Shown here: positions 50,554 through 58,451 of the stretch, one piece after another
Layout of the letters: the number at the start of each line of letters is the position of its first letter
Numbering within the stretch: the first letter of the stretch is position 1
Origin: Propioniciclava sp. MC1595
GTDB taxonomy: Bacteria > Actinomycetota > Actinomycetes > Propionibacteriales > Propionibacteriaceae
Direction: 5' to 3'
Length of the DNA: 64,000 bases
Assembly: GCF_017569205.1 (NCBI RefSeq)
Contig: NZ_CP071870.1
Location: forward strand, 1,364,001-1,428,000
Translations under genes and position numbers: made by a program
Notes under the pieces: generated by a model
Seen by the model: only the letters and a program-made list of their open reading frames with translations
Told to the model about the DNA's origin: nothing
Databases searched by the model: none

Positions 50554-50577
50554 GGTCCCGCGCCGGATCCCCAGGCG

Positions 50578-50583
50578 TAGCGT
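50578..50583 (+). promoter_or_regulatory. -10 box of the small lipoprotein gene
   Basis: TAGCGT, 7 nt before the GTG at 50591, the leaderless spacing. Confidence 0.4.
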
Positions 50584-50590
50584 GGCCGCC

Positions 50591-51064
50591 GTGAAGCTCC
50601 TGACGAGGCGATTCGCCGCCCTGTGCGTCGCCGCAGCCGTCCTGCTGACCGGCTGTGCGACGATCCCGGCCGACCCCGACGGCACCCTCGACCGGGTCCG
50701 CGCCGACGGCGTGCTGCGGGCCGGGGCGTCCCCCGGCGGTGGGCTGGTACGGGTCGACGGCGACCGCGTGACCGGGCCCGAGGCCGACCTGGTCGCCGAC
50801 TTCGCCGCGTCGCTCGGTGCCGAGGTCTTGTGGCGCGTGGGCGGCGAGGAGGAGCTGGTCGCCGCCATGGAGCGCGGCGAGCTCGACGTGCTCGCCGGCG
50901 GGCTGACCGCCAAGTCGCCCTGGGCGGACAAGGTGGCCCTGACCCGGCCCCACGCGACCTCGGAGTTCGACGGCGGGAAGGTCGAGCACGTGCTCGCCGT
51001 GCCGCTGGGGGAGAACGCGCTGCTGTTCGCCCTCGAGTCCTGGGTCGACGGGAGGGCCGCATGA
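50591..51064 (+). CDS. Short solute-binding-protein-like lipoprotein
   Basis: A 157-residue lipoprotein. The signal is KLLTRRFAALCVAAAVLLTG with lipobox LLTGC, so Cys22 would be lipidated. After it come motifs of SBP_bac_3 amino-acid binding proteins (DGVLRAGASPGGG, VTGPEADLVADFAASLGAEV, ERGELDVLAGGLTAKSPWADKVALTRP), but the protein ends well short of the ~230 residues of a complete two-lobe binder. I recall similar short versions next to cation transporters in other actinobacteria, so the length may be normal. The next gene starts within its stop codon. The ligand is unknown. Confidence 0.7.
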   Translation: MKLLTRRFAALCVAAAVLLTGCATIPADPDGTLDRVRADGVLRAGASPGGGLVRVDGDRVTGPEADLVADFAASLGAEVLWRVGGEEELVAAMERGELDVLAGGLTAKSPWADKVALTRPHATSEFDGGKVEHVLAVPLGENALLFALESWVDGRAA

Positions 51065-51755
51065 GCGGGGGGTGGAGGACCTGCTGTCGCTCGTCCCGCC
51101 CATCGTCTTCCTCGTGTCGCTGCGCCGGGTCAGCCGCCCGCCGTCGCCCGAGCACCCCTACGGCCACCACCGGGCGATCGCATCGGCGCACCTCGCCTCG
51201 GCGGTGGCGCTGCTCGCCATGGGGGCGTTCATGGTGGTCGACTCCGGGATGGGGCTGGTCAAGGCCGAACACCCGCCCATCGGCACCTACCACCTCTTCG
51301 GCCAGACCGTCTGGGCCGGCTGGCTCATGATCGCGGCCATGGTCTACACCGGCATCGGGCCGGTCATCCTGGGCCACCTCAAGAAGCCCCTCGCCGAGAA
51401 GCTCCACGACAAGGTGCTGTGGGCCGACGCCGAGATGAATGCCGCCGACTGGCGCACGGCGGGTGCGGCGATCATCGGGATCCTCGGCATCGGCGTCGGC
51501 TGGTGGTGGGCGGACGCCGTGCTCACCGCGGCCAACGGCCCGGCCTGGGTCGGTTCGGCCGCCGTGCGCGTCCGCGACCAGGGGCACCTGCTGCACGCCG
51601 AGGTGTTCGTCGTGCCCAGCGCCCCGGTCGAGCTGGCCGACCTCGAGGCGCTCGTCGACACGATCCAGGGCCTGGACTGGAAGCTCAACGACGTCGTGGT
51701 CGTCCCGGTCTCGCGGCTCCCGGACGCCGTGCGGGCCACTCCGGCGGCCGGATAG
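51061..51755 (+). pseudogene. Cation diffusion facilitator-like transporter, apparently truncated
   Basis: An open frame from 51072 encodes [52 protein letters not shown] and WWADAVL, then jumps to [20 protein letters not shown] and ends [16 protein letters not shown]. This matches cation transporters that I remember as about 300 residues. Relative to them the first ~60 residues (first membrane helix) are missing, and about 60 residues between WWADA and RVRDQGH are deleted in frame. The natural overlapping ATG at 51061 (ATGA with the lipoprotein stop) is out of frame with the body. I judge it non-functional; translation from GTG 51072 would give a 227-residue protein. Confidence 0.55.
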
Positions 51756-51758
51756 GGT
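51753..51758 (+). promoter_or_regulatory. -10 box of glyS
   Basis: TAGGGT; its first three bases are the stop codon of the preceding frame. It lies 61 nt before the preferred glyS ATG and 10 nt before an in-frame ATG at 51769. Confidence 0.4.
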
Positions 51759-51819
51759 GGCCCAGCACATGGAGGATGCCGGCCGGGCATCCCCAGCCGA
51801 CAAGGAGGCACCGGGTCAC

Positions 51820-53199
51820 ATGGCCAACAAGCTCGACAACGTCATCAGCCTCACGAAGCGCCGTGGCTTCGTGTACCCCTGCGGGGAGATCTACGGCGGC
51901 ACCCGGGCGGCCTGGGACTACGGTCCCTACGGCGTCGAGCTCAAGGAGAACATCAAGCGCCAGTGGTGGAAGAACGTCGTCCAGGGCCGCGCTGACGTCG
52001 TGGGCCTCGACAGCTCCATCATCCTGCCCAAGCAGGTCTGGGTGGCCTCCGGCCACGTCGGCGTCTTCTCCGACCCGCTGACCGAGTGCCTGAGCTGCCA
52101 CAAGCGGTTCCGCGCCGACCAGCTCGAGGAGGCCTTCGAGTTCAAGAAGGGCCGCGCCCCCGAGGGCCTGAACGAGATCAACTGCCCCGAGTGCGGCAAC
52201 CTGGGCCAGTTCACCGAGCCGCGCGACTTCAACATGATGCTGAAGACCTACCTCGGCGTCATCGAGGACGAGTCGGGCCTGCACTACCTGCGCCCCGAGA
52301 CCGCCCAGGGCATCTTCGTGAACTTCGGCAACGTCGTGCAGACCTCGCGCATGAAGGTGCCGTTCGGCATCGGCCAGGTCGGCAAGAGCTTCCGCAACGA
52401 GATCACGCCCGGCAACTTCATCTTCCGCACGCGTGAGTTCGAGCAGATGGAGGTCGAGTTCTTCGTCGAGCCCGGCACCGACGAGCAGTGGCACCAGGAC
52501 TGGATCGACGCCCGCATGGGCTGGTACACCGACCTCGGCATCAACCCCGAGAACCTGCGCCTGTACGAGCACCCCGCCGAGAAGCTCTCGCACTACTCCA
52601 AGCGCACCGTCGACATCGAGTACAACTTCGGCTTCGCCGGCGGCGACGGCTGGGGCGAGCTCGAGGGCATCGCGAACCGCACCGACTTCGACCTCGGCAC
52701 GCACTCCGAGCACTCGGGCGAGGACCTGTCCTACTTCGACCAGGCCAAGGGCGAGCGCTACACCCCCTACGTGATCGAGCCGTCGGCCGGCCTCACGCGT
52801 TCGGTGATGGCGTTCCTCGTCGAGGCCTACACCGAGGACGAGGCGCCGAACGCCAAGGGCGGCGTCGACACCCGCACGGTGCTCAAGCTCGACCCGCGCC
52901 TGTCGCCGGTCAAGGTGGCCGTGTTGCCGCTGTCGCGCAACGAGCAGCTCTCGCCGAAGGCCCGCGACCTCGCCGCCGAACTGCGCAAGCACTGGAACGT
53001 CGAGTTCGACGACGCCCAGGCCATCGGGCGCCGCTACCGCCGCCAGGACGAGATCGGCACGCCCTACTGCGTGACCGTGGACTTCGACACCCTCGACGAC
53101 CAGGCCGTCACCATCCGCGAGCGCGACACCATGGCGCAGGAGCGGGTGGCCCTCGACCAGGTCGCCTCGTGGCTCGGGGCGCGCCTGCTCGGCTGCTGA
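51820..53199 (+). CDS. glyS: Glycyl-tRNA synthetase (single-chain alpha2 type)
   Basis: A 459-residue class II glycyl-tRNA synthetase of the dimeric type. It begins [20 protein letters not shown], has a zinc-binding insertion with CLSCHKRF and CPECG, motif 2 in [20 protein letters not shown] and the C-terminal anticodon domain ([20 protein letters not shown]). ATG 51820 has AAGGAGG 11 nt upstream; an in-frame ATG at 51769 would add 17 residues and lies 10 nt after a -10 box. Location next to the Fur-family gene is common in actinobacteria. Confidence 0.95.
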   Translation: MANKLDNVISLTKRRGFVYPCGEIYGGTRAAWDYGPYGVELKENIKRQWWKNVVQGRADVVGLDSSIILPKQVWVASGHVGVFSDPLTECLSCHKRFRADQLEEAFEFKKGRAPEGLNEINCPECGNLGQFTEPRDFNMMLKTYLGVIEDESGLHYLRPETAQGIFVNFGNVVQTSRMKVPFGIGQVGKSFRNEITPGNFIFRTREFEQMEVEFFVEPGTDEQWHQDWIDARMGWYTDLGINPENLRLYEHPAEKLSHYSKRTVDIEYNFGFAGGDGWGELEGIANRTDFDLGTHSEHSGEDLSYFDQAKGERYTPYVIEPSAGLTRSVMAFLVEAYTEDEAPNAKGGVDTRTVLKLDPRLSPVKVAVLPLSRNEQLSPKARDLAAELRKHWNVEFDDAQAIGRRYRRQDEIGTPYCVTVDFDTLDDQAVTIRERDTMAQERVALDQVASWLGARLLGC

Positions 53200-53205
53200 G
53201 GTGCC

Positions 53206-53211
53206 TAGGCT
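53206..53211 (+). promoter_or_regulatory. -10 box of the alpha-galactosidase gene
   Basis: TAGGCT, 6 nt before the ATG at 53218, immediately after glyS. Confidence 0.5.
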
Positions 53212-53217
53212 GGCCCC

Positions 53218-55326
53218 ATGACCGCACTCATCCACCTGCGTGCGGGCGGGGTCAGCCTCGTCCTCGACTCCAGCGACGGGCGTCTGCCCGCGGTGCTCCA
53301 CTGGGGCGCCGACCTCGGTGAGCTGGACGCCGAGGGCTTGAGTTTCCTCGCCGCAGCCACCGCGCCGACGGTCCTGCCCAGCAGCCCGGACGTGCCGGTG
53401 CGGGTGTCGCTCGTGCCCGAGGCGTCCACCGGTTGGCTGGGGCGGCCGGGCCTGACCGGCTCGCGTGCCGGTCGGGATTGGTCGCCGCGCTGGGTCGTCA
53501 CCGCCGTCGAGCGGATGGGGGACGCCGTCACGTACTCGGCGTCCGACGACGCGTGTGGGCTGGAGCTCTCGGTGGAGGTCGAGCTGACGCCGCAGGGGCT
53601 GGTGCGTACCCGCGCGTCGGTGACCAACACCGCGGACGACGACTACGACGTCGCCGAGCTGCTGGTCGTGCTGCCCGTGCCGCGCCGCGCCCGCGAGCTG
53701 CTCGACCTGGCCGGCGGCTGGGGCTCCGAGCGCCACCCCCAACGCACCCCGCTCGTGGTGGGCCAGCACCGCCGCGAGGGTCGCGCCGGTCGCACCGGCT
53801 TCGACGCACCCACGGTCCTGCACGTCGGGGTGCCCGGGTTCGGGTTCCGCTCCGGCGAGGTGTGGGGCGTCCACGTCGCGTGGAGCGGCAACCACGTGCA
53901 CACCGCCGAGCGCACGGCGTCCGGCGTGCAGGTGCTGGGCGGCGGCGAACTGCTGCTGCCGGGCGAGGGCCGGCTGGCGCCCGGGCAGACCTACGCCGGC
54001 CCGTGGGTGTACGGGAGTTGGGGCGAGGGGCTGGACGCCGTGGCGCACCGCTTCCACCGTTGGCTGCGAGCTCGGCCGACCCACCCGGGCGTCGAGCGCC
54101 CGGTCACCCTGAACGTGTGGGAGGCGGTCCACTTCGACCACTCCCTCGACCGGCTGCAGCACCTCGCCGACCTGGCCGCACAGGTGGGCATCGAGCGGTT
54201 CGTGCTGGACGACGGCTGGTTCGGGGCCCGGCGCGACGACACCCGCGGGCTGGGGGACTGGGTGGTCAGCCCCGAGGTCTGGCCCGACGGGCTCGGACCG
54301 CTGGTCGACCACGTCCGCGGGCTCGGCATGCAGTTCGGGCTCTGGGTCGAGCCCGAGATGGTGAACATGGACTCCGACGTGGCCCGCGCCCACCCCGAAT
54401 GGGTGATGCAGCCCGGCCACGGCCGGCTGCCGGTCGAGGCACGGCACCAGCAGGTGCTGAACCTGACGATCCCCGAGGCGTACGAGCACGTGCGCGACCA
54501 GCTCCTGGCCGTGCTGCGCGACCACGACATCGCCTACCTGAAGTGGGACCACAACCGCGACCTCGTGGACGCCGGCGGCCCGGACGGTGCGTCCGCCGTG
54601 CACGAGCAGACCCTCGCCGCGTACCGGCTCATGGACGAGCTCAGGGCCGCCCAGCAGGGGCTCGAGATCGAGTCGTGCTCGTCGGGTGGCGGGCGCATCG
54701 ACCTCGAGGTGCTGCAGCGCACCGACCGGGTATGGACCTCCGACGTGATCGACCCGCACGAGCGCCAGCGGATGCTGCGCTGGACCGGACAGTTGCTGCC
54801 CCCCGACCTGCTCGGCTCGCACATCGCGTCGGGGCAGTCCCAGACCACGGGCCGCGTGCACGACCTGACGTTCCGCGCGTCCACGGCGGTGTTCGGGCAC
54901 CTCGGGGTCGAGTGGGACCTGGCCGAGGCCTCGGCGTCCGAGCTCGTCGAGCTGGGCGCATGGATCGCGTGGTGGAAGGACGCCCGTTCGACGCTGCTCG
55001 CCGGCGACCTCGTGCGGGTCGACTCGCCCGACGCCGACGTGTGGGTGCACGGGGTGGTCACGCCCCAGCGGGGCATCTTCTCGATCGGGTCGGGGGCGTC
55101 GGGCCCGGTGTCGAACCTCGGTGACGTCGTACTCCCGGGCCTGGTCGCGGACGCCGTGTGGGACGTGCGCCCGGTCATCCCGGCCGCGCCGCCGCTCCTG
55201 TTCGGCCTGCCGGCCTGGTTCGGCGGCGTCCGGCTGACCGGTCGGGTGCTCGCCGAGGTGGGCCTGCGGTTCCCCGTCATGCCGCCCGACCAGGTGCTGC
55301 TCGTGGAGGCGGTGCGGGTCGGGTGA
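53218..55326 (+). CDS. Alpha-galactosidase, GH36 family
   Basis: A 702-residue GH36 glycosidase, cleaving terminal alpha-galactose from raffinose-type sugars or melibiose. An N-terminal beta-supersandwich is followed by the TIM barrel with VLDDGWFGARRDD near residue 330. The nucleophile Asp is in YLKWDHNRD near residue 443, the ESCSSGGGRID motif near 482 and the acid/base Asp in WTSDVIDPHERQRM near 502. No signal peptide is visible, so the substrate is imported first. The next gene overlaps its stop (GTGA). Confidence 0.93.
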   Translation: MTALIHLRAGGVSLVLDSSDGRLPAVLHWGADLGELDAEGLSFLAAATAPTVLPSSPDVPVRVSLVPEASTGWLGRPGLTGSRAGRDWSPRWVVTAVERMGDAVTYSASDDACGLELSVEVELTPQGLVRTRASVTNTADDDYDVAELLVVLPVPRRARELLDLAGGWGSERHPQRTPLVVGQHRREGRAGRTGFDAPTVLHVGVPGFGFRSGEVWGVHVAWSGNHVHTAERTASGVQVLGGGELLLPGEGRLAPGQTYAGPWVYGSWGEGLDAVAHRFHRWLRARPTHPGVERPVTLNVWEAVHFDHSLDRLQHLADLAAQVGIERFVLDDGWFGARRDDTRGLGDWVVSPEVWPDGLGPLVDHVRGLGMQFGLWVEPEMVNMDSDVARAHPEWVMQPGHGRLPVEARHQQVLNLTIPEAYEHVRDQLLAVLRDHDIAYLKWDHNRDLVDAGGPDGASAVHEQTLAAYRLMDELRAAQQGLEIESCSSGGGRIDLEVLQRTDRVWTSDVIDPHERQRMLRWTGQLLPPDLLGSHIASGQSQTTGRVHDLTFRASTAVFGHLGVEWDLAEASASELVELGAWIAWWKDARSTLLAGDLVRVDSPDADVWVHGVVTPQRGIFSIGSGASGPVSNLGDVVLPGLVADAVWDVRPVIPAAPPLLFGLPAWFGGVRLTGRVLAEVGLRFPVMPPDQVLLVEAVRVG

Positions 55327-55805
55327 GCGCGACCACGACGGTGGAGAACGAGGTGGTCGTCCCGGCCGGGGTGGCCGCGGTCTGGGCCCGCGTCGTCGAC
55401 CCGGACGGCATCAACCACGAGCTGCGGCCGTGGCTGACGATGACCATGCCGCGGGGGACCACGGGGCTGGCGATCGACTCGGTGCCGTTGGGGCGTCCCC
55501 TCGGACGTGCCTGGCTCCGCCTGTTCGGGATCGTCCCGTTCGACTTCGACCGGCTCGTCGTGGTCGAGGTCCAACCGGGCCGGCGCTTCCTCGAACGGTC
55601 GTCGATGCTGAGCATGCGCCTGTGGGAGCATGAGCGGACGTTGGCGCCCGTTGCCGCAGGGACGAGGGTCCACGACCGGGTGACGTTCCGGCCGCGGCTG
55701 CCGGTCCCGAGCTGGCCTGGCCGGCCGAGAACCCCGCGGGGGTGTGGCAGGAGAACACCATCGTCCACGGTGACCACCGCGGGCACCGCCTGGGACAACG
55801 GGTGA
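55323..55805 (+). pseudogene. SRPBCC-like gene truncated at its 3' end
   Basis: GTG 55323 overlaps the galactosidase stop and opens a frame with a START/SRPBCC-like start (TTTVENEVVVPAGVAAVWAR, then DRLVVVEVQPGRRFLERSSM and RVHDRVTFRPRLPV). After about residue 125 (near 55700) the frame turns to low-complexity Arg/Thr/Gly residues to its stop at 55805, while an unrelated GNAT tail begins in another frame at the same place. The expected C-terminal helix of the domain is therefore lost. It probably encodes an inactive lipid- or ligand-binding protein. Confidence 0.6.
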
Positions 55806-55960
55806 AGGCTGCGAACCTGACCGCGCCGTTGGCCGAGAACCCCCACGCCCGACGGGTGCACACGTGGAACGCCAACGAGAACCGCTGGATGCTCGCCATC
55901 AACGACGCGCTCGGATTCGCGCCCATCGGCCTCGAGGGCCTGGGGCAGAAGAAGGTGTGA
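55703..55960 (+). pseudogene. C-terminal remnant of a GNAT acetyltransferase
   Basis: Frame +2 from about 55703 reads VWQENTIVHGDHRGHRLGQR, then LTAPLAENPHARRVHTWNAN and ENRWMLAINDALGFAPIGLE before a normal stop. The H-R-G-H-R-L-G segment is the acetyl-CoA-binding motif of GNAT enzymes, and N-x-W-M-L-x-I-N-x-A-L-G-F is their typical last helix and strand. About 85 residues remain; the rest, perhaps a whole first GNAT domain, is missing. The junction with the SRPBCC gene suggests one deletion removed the end of one gene and most of the next. Confidence 0.65.
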
Positions 55961-55982
55961 CCCCGCCGGGTCTGTCCCAGCC

Positions 55983-56561
55983 TCAGGGGGTCGGAGGCAC
56001 GTGCAGGATCACACCCTCCCGGGTGTCCTCGACCAACGTGCCCTCGGGGTGCTCGGCCACCATCCGCAGGATCATCCAGTCCCCGATGCACCCCGACAGG
56101 TGGAACGCGGCCGGCAGCACGAGGTAGGGGCCCCACGGGAGGGTGAACACCAGGACGGCCAGCAGCGCGTTGACGACGAACGTGGGCATCATCGCCACCC
56201 ACCAGAACTGCCGCCGCGTGTACCTGAAACCGGGCGATGTGGCGTACGCGTAGGGGACCGTGCCCTGCATCATCCCGACCCCGAACTGCGGCCGGGCGCC
56301 GTAGCGGGCCATCACCAACCCGTGGACGGCCTCGTGCACCACCAACGCCGCCAGCGTCCCGACGACGAGCAGGCCCGCGAACGGCACGAGGTTGCCGAGG
56401 CTCGCGAAGGGGTCGTGCAGCAGCGCCGGCCGGATCGCCAGCGCTGCGAACACCAGCCCGCCGACCGCGAACCAGACCAGGCTGCGCCGGGCCATCTGCT
56501 CGGTGTCGACCTGCTCCAGGGTCCACTCGACGGTCGTCCACTCGGCCGCGGGGTCGGTCAT
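55983..56561 (-). CDS. DUF3267 / zincin-like membrane protein
   Basis: A 192-residue protein with four hydrophobic spans (for example SLVWFAVGGLVFAALAI and FAGLLVVGTLAALVVHEAVH). HEAVHGLVMARYG gives the H-E-x2-H metal site of DUF3267 proteins, which resemble M50 site-2 proteases but lack some of their other motifs. Activity is unproven. TAGGCT on the minus strand lies 7 nt before the ATG and includes the stop codon of the amylase gene upstream. Confidence 0.8.
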   Translation of the reverse strand: MTDPAAEWTTVEWTLEQVDTEQMARRSLVWFAVGGLVFAALAIRPALLHDPFASLGNLVPFAGLLVVGTLAALVVHEAVHGLVMARYGARPQFGVGMMQGTVPYAYATSPGFRYTRRQFWWVAMMPTFVVNALLAVLVFTLPWGPYLVLPAAFHLSGCIGDWMILRMVAEHPEGTLVEDTREGVILHVPPTP

Positions 56562-56568
56562 GCGGGGG

Positions 56569-56574
56569 AGCCTA
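56569..56574 (-). promoter_or_regulatory. -10 box of the DUF3267 gene
   Basis: TAGGCT on the minus strand, 7 nt before the ATG. Its TAG (56572-56574) is the stop codon of the preceding amylase gene. Confidence 0.45.
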
Positions 56575-57765
56575 TGCCGACCACCCCCAGGTCTCGCCGT
56601 CCGACGCGCGCACGACGACGCGCGGGGTGGGCTCGAGCTCGAGTCGCACGTCGACCCGATCGTCGCCGTGCGTCACCGCGTACTCGATCCAGGCGTTCTC
56701 CTTGGCGACCACCGCCAGGTGCCCGCGGGAGAGCCACGCGTGCCGGCGGCGGAAGCCGATCAGGTCCCGGTACACCGTCTCCAGCCACGCACCGGTCGGC
56801 AGCAGGTCGGCCGGCGTCGCGGGCAGCGGCGGGCGGACGGCGTCGTCGGCGTAGAGGCCCGTGCCGCGCACGCCGGTGAAGCCCTGCTCATCGCCGTAGT
56901 ACACGCTCGGCATGCCGGGCACGGTGAAGAGCACGGACGCCGCGAGCGCGGCCCCGTCGCCCCCCACCAGGGACGCGATCCGGTCGACGTCGTGGTTGCC
57001 GACGAACGTGTTCAGCACGTGGTTCGCCGAGAAGGAGCGGTGGCGCTCCAGGGCATGGGCCAGCTCCCAGCAGTTGGTGTCCTTGATCGAGCTCCAGGTC
57101 GCCTTCCACAGCTCGTAGGCGGTGACGGAGTCGAAGGTGGCGGCCTCCGCGATCGCGTCGTAGTCGCCGTGGATGACCTCGCCGAGGAAGAGCGCGTCCG
57201 GGAACTCGCGCCGCACCCGCGCGATCACCTCGCGCCAGAACTCCGGCGCCACGGCGTAGGCCACGTCCAGCCGCCAGCCGGCGATGCCGCGGCGCAGCCA
57301 GTGAAGCATGATCCCGGTGATCCAGTCGGCCACGTCGGCGCGGGTGTGGTCGAGCTCGACGAGGTTGTCGTGGCCCTCCCACGTGTACAGGTAGCCGTTC
57401 GAGCGGCGCAGCATGGGGGAGTCCTCGCCCACCAGCCCGTGCTGGGTGCTGACGTGGTTGAACACCCCGTCGAGCATGAGCGACAGGCCCCGCTCGCGGC
57501 ACGCCGCGACGAGCGCGTCGAAGTCGCCGTCGTCGCCGAGCCGGGGGTCGATGGAGTAGTGGTCCAGCGTGTCGTAGCCGTGCGACACCGACGTGAAGAT
57601 CGGGCCGAGCAGCAGGCCCGAGCAGCCCAGCCCGACCGCGTGGTCGAGCCACGGCTCCAGGGCGCCCAGGCGGTGCACCACCTCCGCGCCGCGCTCGTGG
57701 ACGGGCGCGCCCAGGGCACCGAGGGGGTAGACGTGGTACCAGATGGCGTGGTCGGCGAGGCTCAT
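56572..57765 (-). CDS. Alpha-amylase family glycosidase (GH13)
   Basis: A 397-residue GH13 enzyme. Conserved regions: DGVFNHVS near residue 99 (region I), GWRLDVAYA near 164 with the nucleophile Asp, FLGEVIHGDYD near 193 with the acid/base Glu, and FVGNHDVDRI near 253. No signal peptide, so it acts on imported or stored alpha-glucans. It is shorter than typical alpha-amylases and the C-terminal beta domain is small; the specificity within GH13 is open. AGGAG precedes the ATG. It is divergent from a TetR gene with a palindrome in between. Confidence 0.9.
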   Translation of the reverse strand: MSLADHAIWYHVYPLGALGAPVHERGAEVVHRLGALEPWLDHAVGLGCSGLLLGPIFTSVSHGYDTLDHYSIDPRLGDDGDFDALVAACRERGLSLMLDGVFNHVSTQHGLVGEDSPMLRRSNGYLYTWEGHDNLVELDHTRADVADWITGIMLHWLRRGIAGWRLDVAYAVAPEFWREVIARVRREFPDALFLGEVIHGDYDAIAEAATFDSVTAYELWKATWSSIKDTNCWELAHALERHRSFSANHVLNTFVGNHDVDRIASLVGGDGAALAASVLFTVPGMPSVYYGDEQGFTGVRGTGLYADDAVRPPLPATPADLLPTGAWLETVYRDLIGFRRRHAWLSRGHLAVVAKENAWIEYAVTHGDDRVDVRLELEPTPRVVVRASDGETWGWSA

Positions 57766-57787
57766 CGCATCTCCTGTTGACTGACGA

Positions 57788-57803
57788 TCAATAACGTTGT
57801 TGA
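57788..57803. promoter_or_regulatory. Palindromic operator between amylase and TetR genes
   Basis: TCAATAACGTTGTTGA is a 16-bp inverted repeat with a single mismatched pair. Further half-sites are TTGA at 57777-57780 and TCAATAA at 57811-57817, so TTGA/TCAA units recur across about 40 bp. It lies between the amylase ATG (57765) and the TetR -10 box (57822), as expected for a TetR operator controlling both. Confidence 0.6.
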
Positions 57804-57821
57804 GAGTAGCTCAATAAGCGG

Positions 57822-57827
57822 TACGCT
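57822..57827 (+). promoter_or_regulatory. -10 box of the TetR gene
   Basis: TACGCT, 7 nt before the ATG at 57835, the leaderless spacing, a few bases after the last TCAATAA half-site. Confidence 0.45.
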
Positions 57828-57834
57828 GGCAAAC

Positions 57835-58431
57835 ATGACGGCAACACGACCCGCGCCGCGCAGGCGCCTCGGCCCCGAGGAGCGCCGCGCCGCCATCCTC
57901 GCGGCAGCACGCGCGGCGTTCGCCACGGCGTCCTACGGCGAGGTCGGGGTGCCCGAGGTCGCGCGGCAGGCCGGGGGATCGCCGGCCATCGTCTTCCACT
58001 ACTTCGGCTCCAAGGAGGGCCTCTACGCCGCGGTCCTCGAGGCCGACCTCGCGCACCTCGCCGACCGGCAGAAGGCGGCGGACGAGGCGTTGCCGGCCAA
58101 CACCTCGGCCCGCGACCGGGTCCGCACCTGGGTGCTCGCCCGGCTCGACCACGTCGCCGCCCACGCCCGCGGCAGCCTGGCCCGGGAGGAGCCGGCCGCA
58201 GCCGCCGGCGTCCGGGACCGTGCGCGCGAGGCCGACCTGACCTTCCTCACCGAGGTGCTGCAGCCCACCGACGCCGCGCGCGACCGGTTCTCCCTGCTCG
58301 GCTTCCTCGGCTTCCTGGACGCCGCGGGCGCGGCCTGGGCGTCCGACGGCTGCCCCGAGGACGACCGGCACCCGCTCGCCGAGGCCGCCCTCGGCGCCCT
58401 GCAGGGGGCGCTGGGCGACTGGCGCCGCTGA
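57835..58431 (+). CDS. TetR-family transcriptional regulator
   Basis: A 198-residue TetR repressor. The N-terminal HTH has RRAAILAAARAAFATASYGE and GVPEVARQAGGSPAIVFHYF, then GSKEGLYAAV; the C-terminal ligand domain is helical with no Cys cluster. It is divergent from the GH13 gene with a palindrome in the shared promoter region, so it likely represses itself and the amylase. The ligand could be a sugar or an unrelated compound. Confidence 0.92.
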   Translation: MTATRPAPRRRLGPEERRAAILAAARAAFATASYGEVGVPEVARQAGGSPAIVFHYFGSKEGLYAAVLEADLAHLADRQKAADEALPANTSARDRVRTWVLARLDHVAAHARGSLAREEPAAAAGVRDRAREADLTFLTEVLQPTDAARDRFSLLGFLGFLDAAGAAWASDGCPEDDRHPLAEAALGALQGALGDWRR

Positions 58432-58437
58432 TCGGCG

Positions 58438-58443
58438 TAAGCT
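58438..58443 (+). promoter_or_regulatory. -10 box of the dus gene
   Basis: TAAGCT, 8 nt before GTG 58452. The in-frame TTG at 58443 overlaps the box and is unlikely as a start. Confidence 0.4.
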
Positions 58444-58451
58444 TGGCCGAC

